DNA of 64,000 bases. Source: Vibrio tritonius (lineage in GTDB: Bacteria > Pseudomonadota > Gammaproteobacteria > Enterobacterales > Vibrionaceae). A program made the translations under genes and the position numbers. Location: the NCBI RefSeq assembly GCF_001547935.1, contig NZ_AP014635.1:744001-808000 (forward strand), read 5' to 3'. Positions 45,796 through 55,455 of this stretch are shown here, piece by piece. Below the pieces are notes generated by a model. That model did not search any database, was not told where the DNA came from, and saw only the letters and a program-made list of their open reading frames with translations. The stretch's first letter is position 1; each line of letters opens with the position of its first letter.

Positions 45796-46191
45796 ATGGC
45801 TATTTCTTTTGACAAAGCTCTAGGGATTCACCAATACACGGTGGGCGTGCGTGAGCGTAATGCTGAGTTGATTGCAACCAACATTGCTCAAGCCGATACT
45901 CCTGGGTATAAAGCAAAGGGAATGGACTTTCAAAAGGCATTGCAGGCGGCAAGTTCGGGGGCAAGTATTAGTCTTGACCTTACCAATGGTCGGCATATTC
46001 CTGCCTCTAAGACAGTAGCGGGTGAGGTGCTTTACCGCACTCCAACACAACCCGATACTGGTGACGGTAATACAGTTGATGTGGATTTGGAGCGTAATTT
46101 GTTTATGCAAAACCAATTGAGACATCAAGCTTCCCTTGATTTTTTAGGGGGCAAGTTTAAAGGCTTAACTAAAGCGATTAAAGGGGAGTAA
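45796..46191 (+). CDS. flgB: Flagellar proximal rod protein FlgB
   Basis: FlgB is a proximal rod subunit connecting the MS ring to the distal rod. The 131-residue product has the rod-family N-terminal motif (RNAELIATNIAQADTPGYKAK, about 19-39), in which the NIAQADTPGYK core is shared with FlgC, FlgF, FlgG and FlgE. The C-terminal helix pairs with it in a coiled coil (NLFMQNQLRHQASLDFLGGK). First gene of flgBCDE behind a sigma-54 promoter; the flgC start lies four bases after its stop. Confidence 0.95.
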   Translation: MAISFDKALGIHQYTVGVRERNAELIATNIAQADTPGYKAKGMDFQKALQAASSGASISLDLTNGRHIPASKTVAGEVLYRTPTQPDTGDGNTVDVDLERNLFMQNQLRHQASLDFLGGKFKGLTKAIKGE

Positions 46192-46195
46192 GTAG

Positions 46196-46612
46196 ATGGG
46201 CTTATTTAGTGTATTCAATGTGACTGGTTCTGCTATGAGTGCTGAGTCGGTGCGTCTAAATACTACCTCAAGTAACTTAGCAAACGCAGACAGTGTTAGC
46301 AGCTCAGCGAAAGACACTTATAAAGCGCGTCATGCTGTGTTCGGCGCTGAATTAAGCAAAGCACGTTACCGTAACGATCCGAATGTACCAGTCAAAGTTA
46401 TGGGAATTGTGGAAAGTAATAAACCCTTAGTGGCTGAGTATAATCCTGATCACCCTCTCGCGAATGCCGATGGTTATATCTACAAACCAAATGTCAACGT
46501 GATGGAAGAAATGGCTAACATGATCTCTGCTTCCCGTGCATATCAAACGAATGTGCAGGTGGCAGATGCAAGTAAACAGATGCTGCTGCGTACGCTGCAG
46601 ATGGGTCAATGA
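46196..46612 (+). CDS. flgC: Flagellar proximal rod protein FlgC
   Basis: FlgC is the second proximal rod subunit. The 138 residues match the family (E. coli 134). The N-terminal rod motif is SVRLNTTSSNLANADSV (about 19-35), and the C-terminal coiled-coil helix (MANMISASRAYQTNVQVADASKQM) is typical of all axial proteins. Spacing of 17 bases to flgD suggests one operon, flgBCDE. Confidence 0.95.
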   Translation: MGLFSVFNVTGSAMSAESVRLNTTSSNLANADSVSSSAKDTYKARHAVFGAELSKARYRNDPNVPVKVMGIVESNKPLVAEYNPDHPLANADGYIYKPNVNVMEEMANMISASRAYQTNVQVADASKQMLLRTLQMGQ

Positions 46613-46629
46613 GGATAAGGGGGTAGCGT

Positions 46630-47337
46630 ATGGCCGGAGTCAACAACGTTGGTCAAAGCGGCTTGTCCTATGTTGATCAGCTGAAGAGTCTGCAAGAGAA
46701 CAAAAAGCCAGACGAAGCAACGGGTAAGAAAAATCTGAAACAGGAAGATTTCTTATCTTTGCTGACTAAGCAATTGTCTCAACAAGATCCTTTTAAGCCG
46801 GTCAGCAATGATCAGATGATTGCTCAAATGGCTTCATTTGCGACGGTTGATGGGATTGGCAAAATGAACAAACAGTTCGAAAGCCTCAACTCATCAATGA
46901 CCTCAAATCAGGCTTTACAGGCATCATCTCTGGTCGGTCGTGATGTTTTAGTACCGGGAGCTGCTGGTCTCAAAAAAGATAATGCAGGTATGGCGGCAAT
47001 GGTCAAAGTGCCAAAGTCGGTCGATAACCTGATGATTCGTATTGAAGACGAACATGGTCAGCTTGTTCGTACCTTTGATGCAGGCGCCAAATCGACTGGT
47101 GACACTCGCATTGATTGGGACGGCAAAGACCAGAACGGTAATCCATTGCCGGGCGGAAAATACAAAGTAAAAGCGGCAGGCCTAATTGATGGCGCCAGCA
47201 AAGACTTTGATGTATCCACCTACGCCAACGTGAATAGCGTATTACTCGGCAAAGGTAATGGTAATGTACTGCTCAATCTGGCTGGTTTTGAATCACCAGT
47301 TCGACTTGCTGAAGTACTGGAAGTTGGCAAAGCATAA
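46630..47337 (+). CDS. flgD: Flagellar hook-capping protein FlgD
   Basis: FlgD forms the cap that assembles hook subunits at the growing rod tip and is then replaced by FlgK. The 235-residue product has a flexible N-terminus with the export region (QEDFLSLLTKQLSQQDPFKPVSNDQMIAQMA, about 38-68). The middle/C-terminal tudor-Fn3 domains (about 95-225) include IEDEHGQLVRTFDAGAKSTGDTRIDWDGKDQNGNPLPGGKY, the FLG_D2-like repeat. Confidence 0.94.
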   Translation: MAGVNNVGQSGLSYVDQLKSLQENKKPDEATGKKNLKQEDFLSLLTKQLSQQDPFKPVSNDQMIAQMASFATVDGIGKMNKQFESLNSSMTSNQALQASSLVGRDVLVPGAAGLKKDNAGMAAMVKVPKSVDNLMIRIEDEHGQLVRTFDAGAKSTGDTRIDWDGKDQNGNPLPGGKYKVKAAGLIDGASKDFDVSTYANVNSVLLGKGNGNVLLNLAGFESPVRLAEVLEVGKA

Positions 47338-47367
47338 TCTGCTACGAGCCAGATAGGAGAATTTGGA

Positions 47368-48672
47368 ATGTCATATGTATCTTTAAGTGGTTTGTCCGCT
47401 GCTCAGTTAGATTTGAATACCACGAGTAACAACATTGCGAACGCTAACACGTATGGCTTTAAAGAGTCTCGTGCTGAGTTCGGCGATGTGTATTCAAACT
47501 CTTTGTTCACTAATGCGAAAACAACCCCTGGTGGTGGTGTTCAATCGCAGAAGGTGTCGCAACAGTTCCATGAAGGTTCAAGTATCTACACTAATAACCC
47601 AATGGACTTACGTGTCTCTGGTACGGGTTTCTTTGCAGTCGCAAAAGACCGTTTGATTCCTCAACAGAACGAATTAACACGTAACGGTGCGTTCCATTTA
47701 GATAAAAATAACTACATGGTAACGGCAAATGATGAGTTCTTACTTGGTTATCAAGTGAACCCGGATACAGGTGATGTTCTTTCTTTTGAACCTCAACCAA
47801 TGAATATTCCTGCTGAGTTTGGTAAACCGAAACAAACAGCCAATATCACTGTTGGGGTTAACTTACCAGCTAACGGTGATTTGAAAGATCCGACTTTGTT
47901 TGATTATACCGATCCAGAAACATACAACCGTTCGACGTCATCAACTATTTATGACTCTATGGGGCAGGCGTATAAGTTAACCACGTACTACTTGAAAGAC
48001 CAAACCCAGCCCAACACATGGCAGGTGTATTACACCGCAACCGATAAAAATGGTGAAAAACCCGTTAATATCGTCAACGGTGATGCAACCACCGCGTCTG
48101 GTCAAGTTGGTCATACGTTGAAGTTTAATAACGATGGTACATTGGCAAGCTTGAATAACGGTCAACCGATTGTATCTCAACCGTTAGGCAGTGGTACGGA
48201 CCCATTAGACCTTAATGGTGCGGATGGTTCTCAAACGTTGTCGTTTAGCCTCGATGCGGCCACTCAGTTTGCTGCGCCTTTTGAGCTAACCAAGTTTGAT
48301 GAAGATGGTGCGACGACAGGTTTCTTGACCAAAATCGACTTTGACGAAAACGGCAGTATCTTAGGGACGTATTCTAACGGTGAAAACGTGACTCTAGGTC
48401 GTGTCGGTTTGGTTCGCGTACCAAACGAACAAGGTTTGGATAAGAAGAGTGGTACCCAATGGGATGCAACCCAGTTCTCTGGTGATAAGATCTGGGGTGA
48501 GTCAAACAAAGGGTCGTTTGGTTCGATTAAAAACGGTTCATTAGAGCAGTCTAACATCGACATGACTCAAGAGCTGGTGGATTTGATCTCTGCTCAGCGT
48601 AACTTCCAAGCGAACTCTCGTGCGCTAGAAGTGCATAACCAACTGCAACAAAACATTCTACAGATTCGATAA
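47368..48672 (+). CDS. flgE: Flagellar hook protein FlgE
   Basis: FlgE builds the hook, the flexible joint between basal body and filament. The 434 residues include the N-terminal axial motif (LDLNTTSNNIANANTYGFKES, about 14-34) and two variable exposed domains (about 90-370). The C-terminal axial helix (NIDMTQELVDLISAQRNFQANSRALEVHNQL) ends the chain. Last gene of flgBCDE, followed by an intrinsic terminator. Confidence 0.95.
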   Translation: MSYVSLSGLSAAQLDLNTTSNNIANANTYGFKESRAEFGDVYSNSLFTNAKTTPGGGVQSQKVSQQFHEGSSIYTNNPMDLRVSGTGFFAVAKDRLIPQQNELTRNGAFHLDKNNYMVTANDEFLLGYQVNPDTGDVLSFEPQPMNIPAEFGKPKQTANITVGVNLPANGDLKDPTLFDYTDPETYNRSTSSTIYDSMGQAYKLTTYYLKDQTQPNTWQVYYTATDKNGEKPVNIVNGDATTASGQVGHTLKFNNDGTLASLNNGQPIVSQPLGSGTDPLDLNGADGSQTLSFSLDAATQFAAPFELTKFDEDGATTGFLTKIDFDENGSILGTYSNGENVTLGRVGLVRVPNEQGLDKKSGTQWDATQFSGDKIWGESNKGSFGSIKNGSLEQSNIDMTQELVDLISAQRNFQANSRALEVHNQLQQNILQIR

Positions 48673-48694
48673 CCATCGGATCGGCAAACACGGT

Positions 48695-48723
48695 AAGCTG
48701 GCGGCAATCGCCAGCTTCTTTTT
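48695..48723 (+). terminator. Intrinsic terminator after flgE
   Basis: AAGCTGGCG and CGCCAGCTT form a perfect 9-bp stem with a GCAAT loop, followed by CTTTTT. It ends flgBCDE. Confidence 0.87.
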
Positions 48724-48812
48724 GCCTTCCTCTTGCCGCTTTCCTGCTTCTAATTCCTGCTTTTTCGTTGTTTTTCTTTTTATCTATTTGAATAATATAG
48801 ATAAATAAAACA

Positions 48813-48828
48813 TGGCACATCTATTGCT
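48813..48828 (+). promoter_or_regulatory. Sigma-54 promoter of the flgF operon
   Basis: TGGCACATCTATTGCT has TGGCAC at -24 and TTGCT at -12 with GG-N10-GC spacing, 38 bases before flgF. Confidence 0.85.
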
Positions 48829-48865
48829 TTAATGACCAAGAACAACCGATTTTTGGGATGGAATT

Positions 48866-49615
48866 ATGGATCGTGCTCTGTATCTGGCCATGAGTGGCGC
48901 AAAACAAAACATGCAAGCCATGCAATTGCGGGCGAACAACCTAGCAAACGTTAGTACGACAGGTTTTCGTGCCGACCTAGAGCAAGCGCGTTCTATGCAG
49001 GCATATGGTGCTGGGCTACCAAGTCGAGTATTCAATATGACTGAACGTCCTGGAAATAATTTCCAACAAGGCAGCGTGATCACAACAGGTCGCGATCTGG
49101 ACGTCACTGTACAAGGTGAAGGATGGATTTCTGTGATGGATAAAACGGGCAAAGAAGGACTTACCCGTAACGGCAACTTACGTATCGATGAGACTGGCCT
49201 GCTACTGAACGGTAACGGATATCCGGTACTGGGAGAAACAGGTGCTCCGATTACGCTGCCCGTGCCGCTAAGTAAAATTGAGATCGGCAATGACGGTACG
49301 ATTTCCGTTCGACCTCAAGGTGCTCCAGCGAACGCGATGGAAGTGGTTGACCGTATTAAGTTGGTAAGACCCAATGACCGCTCACTCTTTAAAGATGTTA
49401 ATGGTCTGTTCCGTTCAAAAGACCCTAATGCGACTTACGATGCTGACGCGAATGTCAAAATCCTTACTGGCGCACTTGAGGGCAGTAACGTAAATGCGGT
49501 TGGTGAAATGACCAACCTAATTGACTTGCAACGTCGCTTTGAAATGCAAGTCAAAATGATGCGCACGGCAGAAGAAAACGACAAGTCGTCAGATTCGCTG
49601 CTTCGAATGAGTTAA
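48866..49615 (+). CDS. flgF: Flagellar proximal rod protein FlgF
   Basis: FlgF is a rod subunit below the distal rod. The 249-residue product has the N-terminal rod motif (MQLRANNLANVSTTGFRAD, about 19-37), an exposed domain, and the C-terminal coiled-coil helix (NAVGEMTNLIDLQRRFEMQVKMM). First gene of flgFGHIJ behind its own sigma-54 promoter; flgG follows 21 bases on. Confidence 0.95.
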   Translation: MDRALYLAMSGAKQNMQAMQLRANNLANVSTTGFRADLEQARSMQAYGAGLPSRVFNMTERPGNNFQQGSVITTGRDLDVTVQGEGWISVMDKTGKEGLTRNGNLRIDETGLLLNGNGYPVLGETGAPITLPVPLSKIEIGNDGTISVRPQGAPANAMEVVDRIKLVRPNDRSLFKDVNGLFRSKDPNATYDADANVKILTGALEGSNVNAVGEMTNLIDLQRRFEMQVKMMRTAEENDKSSDSLLRMS

Positions 49616-49636
49616 TGAGAGTCACAGGAGTTAAGT

Positions 49637-50425
49637 ATGCAACCGGCACTATGGGTCAGTAAGACAGGCTTAGACGCTCAGCAAACCAATATTGCAACGA
49701 TCTCGAACAACCTAGCTAACGCCTCAACCGTTGGCTTTAAGAAAAGTCGTGCGGTATTTGAAGATTTGTTTTACCAAAATATCAACCAACCAGGCGGTCA
49801 ATCATCGCAAAATACCGAGCTACCAAGCGGTTTGATGCTTGGCGCAGGTTCTAAGGTTGTGGCAACCCAAAAGGTGCACACCAATGGTAATGCACAAACC
49901 ACATCCAACGCACTGGATATGATGATTGAAGGGGATGGCTTCTTCCAGATCCTAATGCCAGACGGCAATATCGGTTATTCCCGCAATGGTCAATTTACTT
50001 TAAATGATCAGGGGCAATTAGTGACCTCTGGTAGCGGTTACTTGTTGCAGCCACAAATTACAGTGCCGCAAAATGCCATTTCCATTACTGTGGGTACCGA
50101 TGGCGAAGTGTCTGCTCGTGTACGTGGTCAGCAGAATAACCAAGTGTTGGGGCAAATTACTACTGTTGATTTTATTAACCCAGGTGGTTTAGAGCCGATA
50201 GGTCAAAACCTCTATTTGCCTACCGGGGCGAGTGGTGATCCACAAGAAGGTGTACCAGGATTAGATGGTATGGGTAACGTTCGTCAGAACATGTTAGAAA
50301 GCTCTAACGTAAATGTGACGGAAGAGTTAGTTAACATGATTGAAGCTCAACGTGTCTATGAAATGAACTCTAAAGTCATTTCTGCAGTAGACAAGATGAT
50401 GAGCTACGTTAACCAACAACTATAG
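49637..50425 (+). CDS. flgG: Flagellar distal rod protein FlgG
   Basis: FlgG forms the distal rod that passes through the P and L rings. The 262 residues match the family (E. coli 260). The N-terminal motif is QQTNIATISNNLANASTVGFKKS (about 15-37), and the C-terminal helix is NVTEELVNMIEAQRVYEMNSKVI. The loop with GSGYLLQPQITVPQNAISITVG is the usual distal-rod feature. Confidence 0.96.
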   Translation: MQPALWVSKTGLDAQQTNIATISNNLANASTVGFKKSRAVFEDLFYQNINQPGGQSSQNTELPSGLMLGAGSKVVATQKVHTNGNAQTTSNALDMMIEGDGFFQILMPDGNIGYSRNGQFTLNDQGQLVTSGSGYLLQPQITVPQNAISITVGTDGEVSARVRGQQNNQVLGQITTVDFINPGGLEPIGQNLYLPTGASGDPQEGVPGLDGMGNVRQNMLESSNVNVTEELVNMIEAQRVYEMNSKVISAVDKMMSYVNQQL

Positions 50426-50448
50426 TGCTTTAGGAAGAGGGTAAGGCG

Positions 50449-51237
50449 ATGAAATCGTTAATCAGTCTGTCTTGTTTTGTTCTTTTGTTATCTGGTTGCA
50501 GCAATTTGTTGCAACAAGACTCACTGACAGAGCAAACACCAACAGTGTTGGATGCTGTTGAAGGTGATAAAGCACAAGATACCTCATCAACGGGGTTAGA
50601 TGGGCTGGTAGATACATTACGTCAACGTAATGATCCAGTGGCTGACGATCCCGCTTGGGCTCCCGTTCATCCAAGAAAAAGGCCTGACCATTATGCTGCA
50701 GAAACGGGTTCTTTGTTTGACCCTGCGAGTGATAGAGGGTTGTACGATGACACTAAACCTCGTGGGTTAGGCGATATTATTACGGTCAACTTGAATGAAA
50801 GTACTAAAGCTGCAAAAAGTGCAGATGCCGACTTGTCTAAAAATAACGATGCCTCTATGGATCCTTTAAGTGTCGGCGGGCAAGAACTCACTATGGGGAA
50901 CTATAACTTCTCCTATGCTTTGAAAAATGACAATAGTTTTTCTGGTAGCTCTGCCGCTAACCAAAGTAACAGTATTTCCGGTTCAATCTCCGTTCAAGTG
51001 ATTGACGTATTGGCGAACGGCAATTTGGTGATTCGTGGCGAAAAATGGTTAACGCTAAATACGGGTGATGAATATGTACGCTTAAGTGGTACTGTTCGCC
51101 CAGATGACATCGGTAACGACAATACTATTGATTCCACACGTATTTCTAACGCACGTATCCAATACTCTGGTACGGGAACCAATAAAGATATGCAGGAACC
51201 TGGATTTTTGGCACGATTTTTTAATGTCTCTTTATAG
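50449..51237 (+). CDS. flgH: Flagellar L-ring protein FlgH
   Basis: FlgH is the outer-membrane lipoprotein of the L ring. The 262-residue product has the lipobox LLSGC (Cys17). An acidic, Gly/Asp-rich linker follows, then the FlgH domain (about 75-262) with [30 protein letters not shown] and the beta-barrel segments ending in [11 protein letters not shown]. flgI follows 85 bases on, across a strong terminator-like hairpin. Confidence 0.95.
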   Translation: MKSLISLSCFVLLLSGCSNLLQQDSLTEQTPTVLDAVEGDKAQDTSSTGLDGLVDTLRQRNDPVADDPAWAPVHPRKRPDHYAAETGSLFDPASDRGLYDDTKPRGLGDIITVNLNESTKAAKSADADLSKNNDASMDPLSVGGQELTMGNYNFSYALKNDNSFSGSSAANQSNSISGSISVQVIDVLANGNLVIRGEKWLTLNTGDEYVRLSGTVRPDDIGNDNTIDSTRISNARIQYSGTGTNKDMQEPGFLARFFNVSL

Positions 51238-51280
51238 ACAAGATCTCGACGTCGAAAATTTGACTGTTTAGTTTGATGGA

Positions 51281-51308
51281 TGAGGTCTTTTAAGACCTCA
51301 TTTTTTTT
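51281..51308 (+). terminator. Intrinsic terminator inside the flgFGHIJ operon, between flgH and flgI
   Basis: TGAGGTCTTT and the reverse arm AAGACCTCA pair around a tiny loop and run into an eight-T tract. The flgI start lies only 14 bases after the tract, so flgI-flgJ expression must read through it or use another promoter. Confidence 0.85.
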
Positions 51309-51322
51309 GCAAGGGTTACCCG

Positions 51323-52408
51323 ATGAAAAAGCTCACACTGATGTTATTGATGTTTGTTACGGTTAGCGCTCAAGCTGCTCGTATCAAGGACCTAGCACAG
51401 GTCGCCGGTGTCCGTAGTAACCAACTTGTGGGTTATGGATTGGTGACAGGTTTAGCTGGTACAGGTGAATCAACGCCATTTACTAACCAAAGTTTTAATA
51501 CCATGCTCAAAAAATTCGGCATTCAATTGCCGGAGGGCACTAATCCAAATGCGAAAAATATTGCCGCGGTAATGGTAACGGCAGATTTGCCAGCTTTTTC
51601 TAAGCCTGGGCAAACGGTTGATATTACTGTGTCCTCTGTTGGTTCTGCGAAAAGTTTGCGTGGTGGTACCCTGATGCAGACCATGCTGAAAGGTTTGGAC
51701 GGGCAAGTGTATGCAGTAGCGCAAGGTAATCTAGTGGTGAGTGGCTTTAGTGCCACTGGTGCTGATGGGTCAAAACTGGTGGGAAATACTCCGACCGTGG
51801 GGATGATCTCCAGCGGTGCGATTGTAGAGCGCGAAGTACCCACGCCATTTAGCCGTGGTGATTATATTACCTTTAATTTGTTTGAATCAGATTTTACTAC
51901 GGCTCAACGTATGTCTGATGTAGTTAATAATTTCCTTGGACCTAACATGGCATCTCCTATGGATGCAACATCTGTAAGAGTGCGTGCACCACGTGATATT
52001 AGCCAACGTGTTGGCTTCCTCTCTGCGATTGAGAACCTAGAAGTAGACCCTGCTGATGGCGCAGCCAAGATCATTGTTAACTCACGTACGGGTACGATTG
52101 TGGTTGGCCAACATGTGCGCTTAAAGCCTGCAGCGGTTACTCATGGTGGTATGACAGTTGCTATAAAAGAAAATCTCAATGTTAGCCAACCGAACGCTTT
52201 CGCAGGAGGGCAAACCGCCGTTGTGCCTGACACTGACATTGAAGTGACTGAAAAGCAGGGCAAGATGTTTAAGTTTCAAACAGGAACGTCATTGGATGAT
52301 CTAGTGCGAGCTGTGAACGAAGTGGGAGCTGCTCCATCGGATTTGATGGCGATATTGCAAGCACTGAAACAAGCCGGGGCCATTGAAGGCCAGCTTATTA
52401 TCATCTAA
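51323..52408 (+). CDS. flgI: Flagellar P-ring protein FlgI
   Basis: FlgI forms the P ring in the peptidoglycan layer around the rod. The 361-residue product has a signal peptide (about 1-19, ending VSAQA). It then begins [32 protein letters not shown], the family N-terminus, and later carries [32 protein letters not shown] and the C-terminal [17 protein letters not shown]. FlgA is its chaperone. flgJ follows 17 bases on. Confidence 0.96.
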   Translation: MKKLTLMLLMFVTVSAQAARIKDLAQVAGVRSNQLVGYGLVTGLAGTGESTPFTNQSFNTMLKKFGIQLPEGTNPNAKNIAAVMVTADLPAFSKPGQTVDITVSSVGSAKSLRGGTLMQTMLKGLDGQVYAVAQGNLVVSGFSATGADGSKLVGNTPTVGMISSGAIVEREVPTPFSRGDYITFNLFESDFTTAQRMSDVVNNFLGPNMASPMDATSVRVRAPRDISQRVGFLSAIENLEVDPADGAAKIIVNSRTGTIVVGQHVRLKPAAVTHGGMTVAIKENLNVSQPNAFAGGQTAVVPDTDIEVTEKQGKMFKFQTGTSLDDLVRAVNEVGAAPSDLMAILQALKQAGAIEGQLIII

Positions 52409-52425
52409 TCAAAGGAGTGGCAGAT

Positions 52426-53367
52426 ATGGCAAGTAGTCCAAACGACATTGGCTTTATTCAAGACATTGCTGGATTAGATGCATTGCGTCAAAAAGCAGTA
52501 AAAGGCGATAAAGCATCGGAGAAAGAAGCGCTAACAGCAGCAGCTCGTCAATTTGAAGCGATCTTTACCACCATGATGCTTAAATCGATGCGTGATGCCA
52601 ATAAAGAGTTTAAATCCGACATGTTTGATAGTCGCAACGAAGATTTTTATCGTCAAATGCGAGATGAACAGATGACCAGTGAACTCAGTGCGAATGGCTC
52701 TCTTGGTTTGGCGGACATGATTGTTAAACAGCTCACAGCCTCCAATACCATCAATGAGCAAGGTGACCGTACGTTCCAAGATGCCATGGAGCGGGTCAAA
52801 CAAGCACGCACCGTGCAGAATACTGCTATGCCTTCTGCCACGTCAGCCAAAGAAGTTAGCTCTGTTGCTGCGGCGCAAACTTCTGATGTAACCAAGATGG
52901 ATTTCAGCTCTCCACAAGCGTTTGTCCGTTCCTTAAAACCTTACGCTCAAAAAGCGGCTCAAGCTTTGGGGATCGACTCTACTTTGCTTTTAGCCCAGGC
53001 TGCATTAGAGACGGGATGGGGACAAAAGCTGGTTAAAAATGCGCATCATAGCAGTAACAACCTTTTCAACATTAAAGCGAATTCTGCTTGGCAAGGAAAT
53101 AGGATTGCCACACAGACACTAGAATATCAAAACGATATTCCAGTGATGGAAAAAGCAGCGTTTCGAGCTTATCCAAGCTACCAAGCCAGTTTTGATGATT
53201 ATGTGAAATTTTTGGAAACCAATCCTCGTTACAGTGAAGCGTTAGCGCAACAAGGGGATGAAGCTTTTATTCGTGGTGTACATCAAGCTGGATATGCAAC
53301 GGACCCTAACTACGCAGATAAAGTGTTGCGGCTTAAATCCCAAATCGAATCGATGGACAATATCTAG
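52426..53367 (+). CDS. flgJ: Flagellar rod assembly protein / peptidoglycan hydrolase FlgJ
   Basis: FlgJ caps the growing rod and cuts the peptidoglycan so it can pass. The ATG at 52426 has AGGAG eight bases upstream and gives 313 residues; an upstream GTG (52417) lies inside that ribosome site. The N-terminal rod-cap domain (about 1-115) includes ARQFEAIFTTMMLKSMRDAN. The C-terminal glucosaminidase (about 165-313) has the catalytic Glu in LLLAQAALETGWGQK, then NLFNIKA and FRAYPSYQASFDDYV. Last gene of the flgF operon. Confidence 0.95.
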   Translation: MASSPNDIGFIQDIAGLDALRQKAVKGDKASEKEALTAAARQFEAIFTTMMLKSMRDANKEFKSDMFDSRNEDFYRQMRDEQMTSELSANGSLGLADMIVKQLTASNTINEQGDRTFQDAMERVKQARTVQNTAMPSATSAKEVSSVAAAQTSDVTKMDFSSPQAFVRSLKPYAQKAAQALGIDSTLLLAQAALETGWGQKLVKNAHHSSNNLFNIKANSAWQGNRIATQTLEYQNDIPVMEKAAFRAYPSYQASFDDYVKFLETNPRYSEALAQQGDEAFIRGVHQAGYATDPNYADKVLRLKSQIESMDNI

Positions 53368-53382
53368 CTTCTCTTTTTCCGG

Positions 53383-53402
53383 GTCGATGCAAAATCGGCC
53401 CG
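53383..53402 (+). repeat. Weak hairpin after flgJ
   Basis: GGGTCGAT and ATCGGCCC pair (one G-T wobble) around GCAAA shortly after the flgJ stop. Only TTCC follows, so termination here is uncertain. Confidence 0.4.
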
Positions 53403-53466
53403 TTCCAATTCAGTATTACCCCTCTATTTTTATATATTTCCTTGAGTTAAATCCTAGTTTCTCACT

Positions 53467-53482
53467 TGGCACGCATGTTGCT
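53467..53482 (+). promoter_or_regulatory. Sigma-54 promoter of flgKL
   Basis: TGGCACGCATGTTGCT is a near-perfect sigma-54 promoter (TGGCACG-N4-TTGCW), 57 bases before the flgK ATG. Confidence 0.9.
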
Positions 53483-53538
53483 TTATTACCTATAGGAGTC
53501 AGTAATTACTGGCATTTTAATGGGTTTTTGGGGGCAAT

Positions 53539-55443
53539 ATGGCGTCTGATCTTCTGAACGTTGGTAGGCAAAGTGTCTTAACCGCTCAGAGACAACTCAA
53601 TACCACTGGTCATAACATTTCTAATGTTAATACAGAGGGTTACAGTCGTCAGTCTGTGATCCAAGCGACCAATATGCCACGCCAGTTTGGCGGGGAGACT
53701 TATGGTATGGGCGTACATGTGGACAATGTTCGCCGCTCTTGGGATCAATTTGCCGTTAAAGAGTTAAACCTTGCCACTACTGACTATTCGAACAAGAAAG
53801 AGCATGAGCAGAATTTGGATATGTTGTCCAAACTGTTGTCTTCAGTTGCGTCGAAAAAAATCCCAGAAAATTTAAATGAGTGGTTCGATGCGGTGAAAAC
53901 CTCTTCGGACACGCCAAATGATGTTGGGGCACGTAAAGTGGTATTGGAGAAAGCCAATATCATTGCTCAGAACCTTAATGACTTCCATGAAACTGTGCGT
54001 CGTGAATACGATAATACCAACCAAGGACTTGAAGTTGGTATTAAACGTATTAACCAACTGGCGATCGAAATTCGTGACTTACAGCGCCTTATGATGCGTA
54101 CACCAGGCCCGCATAATGACCTGATGGATACCCATGAAAAGTTAGTGAAAGAACTCTCTGAATACACCAAAGTCACCGTTACTCCACGTAAAAATGCGGA
54201 AGGATTTAATATTCACATTGGTAATGGCCATACCTTGGTTTCGGGAACGGAAGCCAGCCAGTTAAAAATGATCGATGGCTATCCAGATGTGAAGCAAACG
54301 CGTTTAGCTATGGTTGAAGGTGATGGTATCAAAGCCATCACATCAAAAGATATTGGTGGTCAGATAGGCGCGTTATTTGAAATGCGGGATAAGAGCATTC
54401 CTAACTTATTGGATGAAATCGGCCGAATGTCGACCGCTTTTTCTTACGAAGTAAATAAGCTGCAACATCAAGGTTTGGACCTCAATGGTGACGTTGGTCA
54501 GGACTTATTTACAGACGTTAACTCAGACCGTATTGCTAAGGCCCGTGTGGTTACTTCGGGTCAATCGACGGCGGATATGGCTGTCTACATTGATAACGTT
54601 GCCAGCTTAAAAGGTGGCGAATATTCACTGCAGTATGACGGTAGCGACTATCACGTCACAAAGCCAAATGGTGAGCAAGAGACGATGGTAGAAAGTGGTG
54701 GCAATCTTTATGTGCGTGACAAGCAAGGCGATTTGACTACTTTGGACGGTATGCGTATTCAAGTTAATAACGATGCAGCGACGGGTGAACGTGTGCTGAT
54801 ACGGCCAACTCGTGCCGGTGGTGCCGACATTAAAGTGAAAACCAACGATCCAGCAAAGCTGGCCGCGCAAAGTTATGAAGCTTCAACGACTTTTGCTCAA
54901 GGCAGTGCGAAATTTTCGATCAACGCAGCGGGCACATTACGCGAATTTCAAGTGGTGATTAACGATTTGGGAAATGCCTTTTCGATTCGCGATAAAGACG
55001 GCAAGGTGCTTTTGGATAATCAAACCTATCCACCGAGTGGGCCCGTCTCATTCCAAGGCACGGAGTTTGAGTTAACCTCTGGGGCATTACCCAAAGATAA
55101 ATTTACGGCAAACCTTGTCCCCTCCGAAGGGGATAATGGCAACTTGCGTAAGATGATTAACATCCAAAACGCCAAGAATATGGACGATAACGAATCGACC
55201 TTGGTGGATGTGTATCACAATCTAAATACCAACTTCGGTTTGAAACTATCCACCGCATCACGCCTGACCGATGTAGCTCGGTTGGAAAAACAGTCTGCAG
55301 AAGACCGTATCGCATCAGTCTCTGGGGTTAACCTGGATGAAGAAGCTGCCAATATGATGAAATTTCAACAGGCATATATGGCTTCATCTCGCATCATTCA
55401 AGCAGCGAATGACACCTTTAACACCATTTTGCAGTTGAGATAG
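53539..55443 (+). CDS. flgK: Flagellar hook-associated protein 1 (FlgK)
   Basis: FlgK (HAP1) joins hook and filament. The 634 residues have the N-terminal axial motif (TAQRQLNTTGHNISNVNTEGYSRQSV, about 15-40), a conserved D1 region (ELNLATTDYSNKKEHEQNLDM and GPHNDLMDTHEKLVKELSEY), and large variable middle domains (about 330-540). The C-terminal helix (GVNLDEEAANMMKFQQAYMASSRIIQAANDTFNTIL) follows. flgL is 13 bases downstream; FlgN is its export chaperone. Confidence 0.96.
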   Translation: MASDLLNVGRQSVLTAQRQLNTTGHNISNVNTEGYSRQSVIQATNMPRQFGGETYGMGVHVDNVRRSWDQFAVKELNLATTDYSNKKEHEQNLDMLSKLLSSVASKKIPENLNEWFDAVKTSSDTPNDVGARKVVLEKANIIAQNLNDFHETVRREYDNTNQGLEVGIKRINQLAIEIRDLQRLMMRTPGPHNDLMDTHEKLVKELSEYTKVTVTPRKNAEGFNIHIGNGHTLVSGTEASQLKMIDGYPDVKQTRLAMVEGDGIKAITSKDIGGQIGALFEMRDKSIPNLLDEIGRMSTAFSYEVNKLQHQGLDLNGDVGQDLFTDVNSDRIAKARVVTSGQSTADMAVYIDNVASLKGGEYSLQYDGSDYHVTKPNGEQETMVESGGNLYVRDKQGDLTTLDGMRIQVNNDAATGERVLIRPTRAGGADIKVKTNDPAKLAAQSYEASTTFAQGSAKFSINAAGTLREFQVVINDLGNAFSIRDKDGKVLLDNQTYPPSGPVSFQGTEFELTSGALPKDKFTANLVPSEGDNGNLRKMINIQNAKNMDDNESTLVDVYHNLNTNFGLKLSTASRLTDVARLEKQSAEDRIASVSGVNLDEEAANMMKFQQAYMASSRIIQAANDTFNTILQLR

Positions 55444-55455
55444 GAGGAAGAATAA

